A DNA stretch of 5,607 nt. Source: Urinicoccus sp. (lineage in GTDB: Bacteria > Bacillota > Clostridia > Tissierellales > Peptoniphilaceae). Position 1 is the stretch's first letter. Each line of letters starts with the position of its first letter. Below, piece after piece: positions 1 to 5,607 of this stretch. The notes below the pieces were generated by a model. It was not told where the DNA came from and did no database searches. It saw only the letters and a program-made list of their open reading frames with translations. Both the position numbers and the translations under genes were made by a program. Where the stretch lies: positions 1 to 5,607 of the forward strand of contig JASBZN010000078.1 of the NCBI GenBank assembly GCA_029983435.1, written 5' to 3'.

Positions 1-426
1 GCAGGCCTAAACCAATGGCAGGGGCCCTATCTTTCGGGAGAAGATTGTTTATCCGATGTAGGGAAAGGACAGGCCTATGTTTGGGAAAAACATGGGAAGT
101 TAGTGGGTCTAGCAGCCTGCATTCTAGGAGAGGAAAAGACCTACCGAAAAATTCAAGGGGTCTGGGCCTATCCAGGTTCTTATCTTACAATCCACCGCTT
201 GGCCATAGGAGATGAAGGACTTGGGAAGGGCCTATCCTATGAGATTTTTCGAGAGATTCAAAGAGCCTTTGAAGGAAAGGTGGACAATATCCGTATTGAT
301 ACCCACAGGGAAAATATTCCTATGCAGAAGATTTTAAAAAACTTGGACTACCGGTATGCAGGGATTATTCAGGTGGCAGATGGAAGTGATCGAGATGCTT
401 TTGAGAAAGAATTGAGGAAAAAATGA
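1..426 (+). CDS. GNAT family N-acetyltransferase, C-terminal part (5' end outside window)
   Basis: The frame is open from base 1 to the TGA at 424-426, giving 141 residues without a start, so the N-terminus lies upstream. The fold is that of a Gcn5-related acetyltransferase, which transfers an acetyl group from acetyl-CoA to an amine. A strand containing HRLAIG (residues 65-70) runs into EGLGKG (72-77), which corresponds to the acetyl-CoA pyrophosphate-binding motif (Q/R-x-x-G-x-G/A, with E in the first place). This is followed by IRIDTH (98-103 region), then an EN-P-M helix and a final beta segment ending in a DGSDRDAFEK tail, as in many Firmicute GNATs of unknown substrate. Its stop overlaps the cbiA start as ATGA, so the two are probably translationally coupled in one operon. 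The substrate cannot be deduced. An internal ATG at 103 would split the domain and is not the start. Confidence 0.85.
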   Translation, partial: AGLNQWQGPYLSGEDCLSDVGKGQAYVWEKHGKLVGLAACILGEEKTYRKIQGVWAYPGSYLTIHRLAIGDEGLGKGLSYEIFREIQRAFEGKVDNIRIDTHRENIPMQKILKNLDYRYAGIIQVADGSDRDAFEKELRKK

Positions 427-1768
427 GTCGTTTCATGGTAGCTGCCATGAGTTCTAATAGTGGAAAGACAACCATGACCATGGCCTTGTTGGCAGCCTAT
501 AAAATAAAAAAGTAGATGTTAGGAGTTTTAAAACAGGTCCAGATTACATAGACCCCATGTTTCACAAAAAAGTTTTGGGGCTTCAATCCAGCAACTTGGA
601 TCCTTATATGATGGAAGATGCCCTCTTAAACCATCTTTTGCTTCAAGGGCAAGGAGACCTTTCTATTATAGAAGGCGTCATGGGCTATTATGATGGAATC
701 TCCACAACTTCCTTGGCGTCGTCCTATGATTTGGCTCGACGGACCAAGACCCCAGTGGTTTTAGTGGTGAAACCCAAGGGAGTGGCAACAACCCTAGCTG
801 CCTTAGTAAAGGGAATAACCTCTTTTAAAGAGGATGCAAATATTCAAGGAGTCCTACTGAATGGGGTATCTCCCATGATGGCCCCCTACTATAAAAAAAT
901 TATTGAAGAAAATACAGGCATCCCAGTTTACGGCTATTTACCTGTTTTTGACCGAGGTTTAGAAAGTCGGCATCTGGGCCTAATTACGGCAGATGAAATT
1001 AGTGGCTTTCAAGATTTAATGGAAACTTATGGTCAAGAGGCCTTAAAAACAGTGGACTTAGAGGGGCTCATGACCTTGGCAAAAAAGGCCCCAGACCTAG
1101 AAGACACCTATCCCAGTGTGGGAAAAATAGGTCAAGTGACCCTGGCTTTGGCCCGGGATCGTGCGTTTTCTTTCTATTATGACGATGGTCTTAACTACTT
1201 AAAAGACTTAGGGGTGGAAATTCGAGAATTTTCTCCCTTGGCAGATGAAGAAATTCCACAGGGAGTCCATGGCCTTTACCTGGGAGGGGGCTATCCAGAA
1301 CTCTATATGGAAAAGCTATCTAAGAATAAAGTCTTTCAAGAGAGTCTCAGGACCTATTATGAAAAAGGACTTCCCATATTTGCTGAATGTGGGGGCTATA
1401 TGGTCCTTTTAGATTCCTTTATAAAGGAAGAAAAAACTTATCCTCTGGTAGGTTTGATTCCGGGGTCCAGTCAAATGACCAAGAGGCTGCAAAACTTTGG
1501 CTATATAGACTTGGTGGCACAAGAAGATAATCTTTTGGCAGAAAAAGGAGACCATATCCGGGCCCATGAGTTTCACTATTCGAAAAGCACCAATCCTGGT
1601 GGAGCTTTTCAGGGGAAAAAGCCCTTGAGCCAAAGGGGATGGGGGGCTTATGTAAGCCAGAAAAATCTCTGTGGGGGCTATCCCCATATTCACTTTATGG
1701 CCAATCCCAAAGCGGCAAGACGGTTTGTTGAAGCAATGAAAAACTACAAGGAGGCGAAGCATGACTAA
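423..1768 (+). CDS. cbiA: Cobyrinate a,c-diamide synthase (CbiA/CobB), interrupted by a -1 frameshift at about 506-512
   Basis: This ATP- and glutamine-dependent enzyme amidates side chains a and c of cobyrinate in cobalamin synthesis. Frame one (423-515) encodes 30 residues with the P-loop SSNSGKTT (residues 10-17) and ends at TAG 513-515. The rest follows in the -1 frame from GTA 512, beginning VDVRSFKTGPDYIDPMFH, the conserved stretch that normally follows the P-loop region in CbiA. Joined, the protein is 448 residues, a normal family length. The N-terminal dethiobiotin-synthetase-like ATPase contains EGVMGYYDG. The C-terminal class I glutamine amidotransferase domain has GGGYPE, the Cys nucleophile in AECGGY (Cys323 of the joined protein), HEFHYS, and the histidines of YPHIHF near the end. 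ATG 423 is preceded by GAGGA (414-418) and overlaps the upstream stop. ATG 557 would lose the P-loop and is unlikely as the true start. It may be a programmed frameshift, a recent pseudogene or a sequence error. Family assignment is firm; expression of full-length protein is uncertain. Confidence 0.9.
506..512 (+). other. A AAA AAG slippery heptamer at the cbiA frame switch
   Basis: In the frame of the cbiA start codon the sequence reads ATA AAA AAG TAG. The seven bases A AAA AAG are therefore in the exact phase for tandem -1 slippage (X XXY YYZ), as known in E. coli dnaX and many insertion sequences. A -1 slip reads K-K and continues with GTA (512-514) into the long conserved frame with no residue gained or lost against the expected spacing. 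I see no convincing stimulators: no Shine-Dalgarno-like stretch 10-15 bases upstream, and only weak 4-5 bp pairings downstream (GGTC 536-539 with GACC 551-554; CCCCA 553-557 with TGGGG 576-580). A one-base loss from an A7 run would give the same sequence. Confidence 0.5.
1748..1754 (+). promoter_or_regulatory. Ribosome binding site of cbiP inside the end of cbiA
   Basis: AAGGAGG, a near-perfect anti-16S match, lies six bases before ATG 1761. It fixes that start although the start is inside the upstream gene, and shows that cbiP can be initiated efficiently in its own right even if cbiA translation ends early at the frameshift. Confidence 0.8.
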
Positions 1769-3239
1769 GGCTCTTATGATTTTAGGAACCACCAGTAATG
1801 CTGGGAAAAGTATGGTAACGGCAGGCTTGGCCAGGGTCTTTAAGCGAAAAGGCTACAAGGTAGCTCCTTTTAAGGCTCAAAATATGGCTTTAAATTCTTA
1901 TATTACAAAAGAGGGCTTAGAAATGGGCAGGGCCCAAGTTGTTCAAGCAGAGGCTGCTGGCATTGAACCAGACGTGCGAATGAATCCTGTCCTCTTAAAG
2001 CCTTCCAGCGACCGAAAAAGTCAGGTTATTGTAATGGGGAAAGTCTATAAAACTCTGGCAGCTCGAGACTATTACAAGGAAAAGAAAAAACTCTTCCCAA
2101 AAATTTTACAGGCCTTTGAGTCCTTAAAAGAAGACTATGACTTAATCCTATGTGAAGGAGCCGGTAGTCCTTCGGAAATCAACTTAAAAGATCAAGACAT
2201 GGTGAACATGGGCTTTGCCAAGGCAAGTAAAACGCCCTGCATCATTGTCGGAGATATTGACCGAGGAGGAGTTTTTGCCTCTTTAGCTGGAACCATGCTC
2301 TTGTTTGATAAAGAAGAAAGGGACCTCACCAAGGGCTTTGTCATTAATAAATTCCGAGGAGATGAAAAAATCCTTGAACCTGGATTAGACAAGTTGGAAG
2401 AAATAACAGGCCGCCCAGTTCTGGGGGTGGTACCCTATTTAGATGTAGATATTGAAGATGAGGACTCTCTTTCGGACCACCTTAATCACTACAGGAAAAA
2501 GGGACGAATTCAAATTGCTGTCATTCGAACACCACGGATTTCCAATGCCACAGACTTCCATGCCCTATCTCTTCATCCAGAAGTAGATTTAACCTATGTC
2601 ACTAAGCCAGAAGACTTAGAAGAAGCGGACATGATTATTTTGCCAGGATCTAAGAGTACCATGGATGACTTTAAATGGATGAAAGAGAAGGGACTAGATA
2701 GTAAAATTTTACAAAAAAAGACCAAGGGAACCCCTATCTTAGGAATTTGTGGAGGCTATCAGATGTTGGGGGACCAGATGGAAGACCCTTATGGTGTTGA
2801 GTCTGGTGGAGAACTTCGAGGGCTTGGGCTCTTACCTATGACGACTGTTTTTTCGAAGAAAAAAACCACTACCCAGTGCCAGGGCAGAGTTCAAGAAATA
2901 GAGGGCTTTTACTCCTGCTGGTCTGGTCTAGACTTTAAGGGGTATGAAATTCATATGGGCCAATCTGACCTAGGAAAAGAAGTCCAAAGTCTTCACACCA
3001 ATTCTTCTCAAAGTCAGGGAGCTTGTTTAGAAAATGTAGCTGGAACCTATGTCCATGGTTTTTTAGATCAAGAAGAAATTATTCAAAAACTTGTAGAGGC
3101 TCTCTTGGAAAAGAAACATTTAAAAGGGGAAGAAACAGCCTTTAATTATGAGGATTATAAAGAAGAACAGTTTGATAAACTGGCAGATGCCCTAGAGAAG
3201 GCTCTGGATATGGAAAAATTAGAAGAGATGATTTTCTAG
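1761..3239 (+). CDS. cobQ: Cobyric acid synthase (CbiP/CobQ)
   Basis: This enzyme uses ATP and glutamine to amidate side chains b, d, e and g of adenosylcobyrinate a,c-diamide, giving adenosylcobyric acid; it is the step after CbiA and is cytoplasmic. The 492 residues are full length for the family. The N-terminal ATPase domain has the P-loop GTTSNAGKS (9-17), followed by the family signature FKAQNMALNS (37-46), then CEGAGSPSEINL (131-142) and DIDRGGVFAS (165-174). The C-terminal glutamine amidotransferase domain starts near residue 250. It has LPGSKST (294-300), the Cys nucleophile in GICGGYQ (Cys330), YEIHMG (395-400) and the catalytic His in GTYVHG (His432). The start has a strong AAGGAGG site and overlaps cbiA by 8 bases. 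No obvious strong terminator follows. All recognisable catalytic residues are present, so this copy appears functional. Confidence 0.97.
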   Translation: MTKALMILGTTSNAGKSMVTAGLARVFKRKGYKVAPFKAQNMALNSYITKEGLEMGRAQVVQAEAAGIEPDVRMNPVLLKPSSDRKSQVIVMGKVYKTLAARDYYKEKKKLFPKILQAFESLKEDYDLILCEGAGSPSEINLKDQDMVNMGFAKASKTPCIIVGDIDRGGVFASLAGTMLLFDKEERDLTKGFVINKFRGDEKILEPGLDKLEEITGRPVLGVVPYLDVDIEDEDSLSDHLNHYRKKGRIQIAVIRTPRISNATDFHALSLHPEVDLTYVTKPEDLEEADMIILPGSKSTMDDFKWMKEKGLDSKILQKKTKGTPILGICGGYQMLGDQMEDPYGVESGGELRGLGLLPMTTVFSKKKTTTQCQGRVQEIEGFYSCWSGLDFKGYEIHMGQSDLGKEVQSLHTNSSQSQGACLENVAGTYVHGFLDQEEIIQKLVEALLEKKHLKGEETAFNYEDYKEEQFDKLADALEKALDMEKLEEMIF

Positions 3240-3271
3240 TAATTTAAACGCTTTATCTTAATATCGTGAAA

Positions 3272-3305
3272 AAGTAAAGAAGAAATCCTTGAAAAGTCTT
3301 TACTT
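3272..3305. repeat. Perfect 9-bp inverted repeat overlapping the oppA -35 box
   Basis: AAGTAAAGA (3272-3280) and its exact reverse complement TCTTTACTT (3297-3305) are separated by 16 bases. The right arm covers the proposed -35 hexamer (3299-3304), so a protein bound here could block or assist RNA polymerase. It is AT-rich and has no following T-run, so it is a poor intrinsic terminator for the cobalamin operon. Operator function is inferred from position only. Confidence 0.4.
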
Positions 3306-3327
3306 AAAGTCAGAATTTAGGTATAAT
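3299..3327 (+). promoter_or_regulatory. Sigma-A-type promoter of oppA
   Basis: A perfect -10 box TATAAT (3322-3327) lies 17 bases after TTTACT (3299-3304), which matches the -35 consensus TTGACA at four of six positions. Transcription would start near 3333-3335, leaving a leader of about 58 bases before the oppA start. The site sits in the only long intergenic gap in the window and faces the transporter genes. Confidence 0.75.
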
Positions 3328-3341
3328 AGTAAAAACACATA

Positions 3342-3364
3342 CTAAAAGAAGAATTTTCTTTTAG
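3342..3364. repeat. Perfect 9-bp inverted repeat in the oppA leader
   Basis: CTAAAAGAA (3342-3350) and TTCTTTTAG (3356-3364) are exact reverse complements around the 5-base loop GAATT. The element begins about eight bases after the predicted transcription start. It could be a repressor operator just downstream of the promoter, or a 5' mRNA hairpin that protects the transcript. The stem is AT-rich and no T-run follows, so termination on the plus strand is unlikely. Confidence 0.45.
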
Positions 3365-3380
3365 CACGTTAAATTAAAAA

Positions 3381-3387
3381 GGGGGAG
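3381..3387 (+). promoter_or_regulatory. Ribosome binding site of oppA
   Basis: GGGGGAG after an A-rich stretch ends four bases before ATG 3392. It fixes that start, which is followed directly by a lipoprotein signal peptide. Confidence 0.75.
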
Positions 3388-3391
3388 AACT

Positions 3392-5056
3392 ATGAAGAAG
3401 CGTAACCTAAGAATTGTTACAATGTTACTTGCACTAGTTATGTTGGTAACAGCTTGTGGCGGCGGAAACAATGCTCCGGCAAACAATGGAGGCGGAGAAG
3501 CTGGTGAAACAGCAGGCAAAGAAAAGATTTTAAGAACAAACAACAGCTCAGAACCTGGAACATTAGATCCAGCATTAGCAACAGGTACTCATGACTCATG
3601 GCCAATGCAACATATCTATGAAGGTCTTATGAAGTACAATGAAAAGGGCGAAGTTGTTGAAGGTGTTGCCAAAGAAATGAAAGTTTCTGAAGATGGCTTA
3701 ACTTATACTTTCGTTCTTCGTGACGACGCAAAATGGTCTAATGGAGACCCTGTAACAGCAGAAGATTTTGAATTCTCATGGAAGAGAGTACTAGATCCTG
3801 AAACAGCCAGTGAATATTCTTACCAACTTTACTACTTAAAGAATGGGGAAGCTTATAACAATGGCGAAGCTACTGCTGATGACGTTGGAGTAAAAGCTAT
3901 AGATGACAAGACTTTAGAAGTAACGCTTGAAAGTCCTACAGAATACTTCCCAAGCTTAGTTGCTTTCTACACTTACTATCCAACACAAAAAGCAACTGTT
4001 GAAAAAAATCCTGATTGGGCAAAAGATCCAAGCAAGGGCGATTTCGTTACCAATGGACCATTCAAATGTGTTGATTGGAAACACAATGAAGCCATTGAAC
4101 TTGTAAAAAATGACCAATATTACGAAGCAGATAGAATTAAATTAGATGGTATCCATTTCGATATTATTGAAGACCAAAACACTGCTTGGCAACGGTATGA
4201 AGGTGGAGAATACGACTTCTTATACAACCCACCAACAACAATTGTTAACAAGTTAAAACAAAGTGATAGTAAAGAATTAAGTCTTGAAGACGAACTTTCC
4301 ACATACTATTACGAAATTAACACAGAAAAGAAACCTTTAAACAACGTAAAAGTGCGTGAAGCTTTATCTTTAGCAATTGATCGTAAATCTATTGTTGAAA
4401 ATATTACCCAAGGTGGACAAGTTCCAGCTGAAGGAATGGTACCTTACGGATTAAAAGATGATGCAGGTAAAGACTTCCGTGAAGCTAACGGTAACTTTAT
4501 TAAAGAAGACGATAAAGAAGCAGTAAAACTTCTAGAAGAAGGTTTAGCTGAAGAAAACATGACAAAAGACGATTTAAACGGCTTAGTTATTGTTTATAAT
4601 ACAGACGAAAACCATAAGAAAATAGCACAAGCAATTCAAGAAATGTGGAACTCCAAATTAGGTATTTCCATGAAACTTGAAAACATGGAATTCCAAACTC
4701 TAATTGACCGTCGTCGTCAAGGAGACTTTAGTATTGCCCGTGCTGGTTGGGTTGGAGACTATGCAGACCCAATGACTATGCTTGACCTATTCACTACTGG
4801 AAACCCACAAAACAACTCAAGATGGGGAGATTCAGAATTTGATGCACTAATCAAGACAGGAAAAACAACAGTGGATTCAAAGGTTCGTATGGACTCTATG
4901 AAAGAAGCTGAAAAGATCTTAATGAGAGATAAACCAGTTATTCCAATTTACTTCTACACTGCACCATATGTAACAAAACCATATGTTACAGGCGTATTCA
5001 AGATTATGATGAACTATCCATTCTTAACTTATGCAGACATTACGGAAGAAAAATAA
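3392..5056 (+). CDS. oppA: Peptide ABC transporter substrate-binding lipoprotein (OppA family, SBP family 5)
   Basis: This 554-residue extracellular lipoprotein captures oligopeptides and hands them to an Opp-type membrane permease. Residues 1-21 form a lipoprotein signal peptide: KKR, a hydrophobic core, and the lipobox VTAC with Cys22 as the lipidated residue. A Gly/Asn-rich linker (23-44) tethers the domain to the membrane. The family-5 solute-binding domain covers about 47-545. Markers are GTLDPALAT (56-64), the EGVAKEMKVSEDGLTYTF region with LRDDAKWSNGDPVTAEDF (90-126), TNGPFKCVDW (220-229), NVKVREALSLAIDR (318-331) and GDYADPMTMLDLF (455-467). Length and motifs suit OppA better than the related nickel-binding NikA, but the ligand cannot be proved. 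It has its own promoter and is followed by a terminator, then by oppB. Its codon use (CGT/AGA for Arg, few GGG or CCC) differs from the neighbouring genes and fits high expression. Confidence 0.93.
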   Translation: MKKRNLRIVTMLLALVMLVTACGGGNNAPANNGGGEAGETAGKEKILRTNNSSEPGTLDPALATGTHDSWPMQHIYEGLMKYNEKGEVVEGVAKEMKVSEDGLTYTFVLRDDAKWSNGDPVTAEDFEFSWKRVLDPETASEYSYQLYYLKNGEAYNNGEATADDVGVKAIDDKTLEVTLESPTEYFPSLVAFYTYYPTQKATVEKNPDWAKDPSKGDFVTNGPFKCVDWKHNEAIELVKNDQYYEADRIKLDGIHFDIIEDQNTAWQRYEGGEYDFLYNPPTTIVNKLKQSDSKELSLEDELSTYYYEINTEKKPLNNVKVREALSLAIDRKSIVENITQGGQVPAEGMVPYGLKDDAGKDFREANGNFIKEDDKEAVKLLEEGLAEENMTKDDLNGLVIVYNTDENHKKIAQAIQEMWNSKLGISMKLENMEFQTLIDRRRQGDFSIARAGWVGDYADPMTMLDLFTTGNPQNNSRWGDSEFDALIKTGKTTVDSKVRMDSMKEAEKILMRDKPVIPIYFYTAPYVTKPYVTGVFKIMMNYPFLTYADITEEK

Positions 5057-5078
5057 AACATCCGTAGCAATGTAACAC

Positions 5079-5119
5079 TAAAGTAGAGAATCGCTAGCCC
5101 GATTCTCTACTTTATATTT
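5079..5119 (+). terminator. Intrinsic terminator/attenuator between oppA and oppB
   Basis: A perfect 15-bp stem (5079-5093 with 5100-5114) encloses the 6-base loop CTAGCC and is followed by the T-rich stretch TTTATATTT. The GAGAATCG/CGATTCTC core makes this the strongest hairpin in the window. It lies 22 bases after the oppA stop. As no good promoter is seen before oppB, it probably lets a fraction of transcripts through and so lowers permease expression relative to the binding protein. Confidence 0.85.
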
Positions 5120-5142
5120 AGAATTGACACAAAAGCCCTTAG

Positions 5143-5150
5143 AAAGGAAG
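5143..5150 (+). promoter_or_regulatory. Ribosome binding site of oppB
   Basis: AAAGGAAG lies four bases before ATG 5155 (about eight from the GGA core). It supports that start, whose product begins with a typical OppB/DppB N-terminus. Confidence 0.7.
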
Positions 5151-5154
5151 AAGA

Positions 5155-5607
5155 ATGAAAAAATTTGTGTTGAAGAGATTTTTAATCTCTCTTGTAACAC
5201 TGTGGGTGATTATCACCATTACCTTTTTATTGATGCACGCGATTCCGGGAGACCCCTTTGCAAAAGATGGTCGGATGCCCGAGACGGTTTACAACAACTT
5301 ACGTGCGCGATATGGGTTGGATCGCCCCAAAAGTGAGCAGTATCTTATCTACTTAAAAAATGTATGTAAATTAGACTTTGGAGAATCTATGAAGTCCAAG
5401 GCCGAAAATGTAAATGAAATGATTGCACGGGGAGCACCAGTTTCCGCTAAACTTGGGATTCAAGCTTTTGTTATTTCCATTATTATTGGTCCGGCTTTAG
5501 GCTCTATTGCGGCCCTCTACCAAAACAAGGTTCCAGATTATGTTATGATGATTTTAGCAATTATTGGGATTAGTGTGCCTTCGTTTGTTTTGGGGACCTT
5601 ATTTATT
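5155..5607 (+). CDS. oppB: Peptide ABC transporter permease (OppB/DppB family), N-terminal part (3' end outside window)
   Basis: The frame opens at ATG 5155 and runs without a stop to the last base, giving 151 residues, roughly half of the usual length of about 310. The start MKKFVLKRFL is followed by the first membrane segment (about 9-29) and the family hallmark HAIPGDPF (28-35). A hydrophilic region with RYGLDRP (52-58) and the typical LDFGES (73-78) follows. Membrane segments two (about 100-121) and three (about 128-151) then begin the BPD_transp_1 domain. The EAA loop that contacts the ATPase is beyond the window. The protein is one half of the membrane channel for peptides delivered by OppA. 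It follows oppA across a terminator hairpin, and oppC, oppD and oppF are expected downstream, though this is inference. Codon use returns to GGG/CCC-containing codons as in the cobalamin genes. Confidence 0.93.
   Translation, partial: MKKFVLKRFLISLVTLWVIITITFLLMHAIPGDPFAKDGRMPETVYNNLRARYGLDRPKSEQYLIYLKNVCKLDFGESMKSKAENVNEMIARGAPVSAKLGIQAFVISIIIGPALGSIAALYQNKVPDYVMMILAIIGISVPSFVLGTLFI

Noticed and set aside
15..215. Plus-strand 66-codon open frame at the window start
   Set aside because: It is out of frame with the clear GNAT protein and is rich in Arg/Ser/Leu with no domain; shadow frame.
1409..1792. Minus-strand open frame of 127 codons
   Set aside because: It lies opposite conserved cbiA sequence, matches no recognisable family and has no supporting ribosome binding site; it is a shadow of the real gene.
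3272..3310. Terminator for the cobalamin operon
   Set aside because: The 9-bp stem is AT-rich, has a 16-base loop and is followed by AAAGTCAG rather than a T-run.
3305..3370. CodY-like boxes (AATTTTC and TCAGAATTT half-sites) near the oppA promoter
   Set aside because: Only about half of the 15-base consensus matches in either place, as expected by chance in AT-rich DNA.
3240..3391. Cobalamin riboswitch or small RNA in the intergenic region
   Set aside because: The stretch is only 152 bases, follows rather than precedes the cob genes, and shows no B12-box-like conserved core.
5124..5129. TTGACA as a possible -35 box for oppB
   Set aside because: No -10-like hexamer lies 16-18 bases downstream; that position holds the purine-rich ribosome binding site.
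3392..5607. Nickel/cobalt importer (NikAB-type) serving the B12 genes
   Set aside because: The binding protein carries OppA-like GDYADPMTMLDLF and overall peptide-binding features, and it has its own promoter separate from the cob operon; a metal role is not supported.

Overview
The window looks like chromosomal DNA from an anaerobic, low-GC Gram-positive bacterium, probably a clostridial or Tissierellia-type Firmicute. This rests on the AT-rich, purine-rich coding strand, strong AGGAGG-type ribosome binding sites, tightly packed genes with short overlaps, a lipoprotein-type substrate-binding protein and CbiA/CbiP-type corrin amidases. The species cannot be named from the sequence alone. All genes are on the plus strand. 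No RNA gene, insertion sequence, CRISPR array or phage gene was seen.

Region 1 (1-3239) is the distal part of a cobalamin (vitamin B12) operon. It holds the C-terminal part of a GNAT acetyltransferase (1-426), then cbiA (423-1768, cobyrinate a,c-diamide synthase), then cbiP/cobQ (1761-3239, cobyric acid synthase). The genes overlap by 4 and 8 bases, which suggests translational coupling. CbiA and CbiP act in sequence: CbiA amidates side chains a and c of the corrin ring, and CbiP amidates b, d, e and g. The notable point is that cbiA is interrupted after codon 30. The frame with the start codon and P-loop ends at a TAG at 513-515, and the rest of the protein continues in the -1 frame. The switch lies on an in-frame A AAA AAG heptamer (506-512), the classical bacterial -1 slippery sequence. 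It may be a programmed frameshift, a real one-base loss in an A run, or a sequencing error.

Region 2 (3240-3391) is a 152-base intergenic stretch. It carries a good sigma-A-type promoter (TTTACT, 17 bases, TATAAT) and two perfect 9-bp inverted repeats. One overlaps the -35 box and the other lies in the predicted 5' leader.

Region 3 (3392-5607) starts a peptide ABC-transporter operon. It contains oppA (3392-5056, lipoprotein peptide-binding protein), a strong intrinsic terminator or attenuator (5079-5119), and the first 151 codons of oppB (5155 onward, permease), which runs off the window. The terminator between the binding protein and the permease, together with the distinct codon use of oppA, fits a design in which binding protein is made in excess of membrane components.
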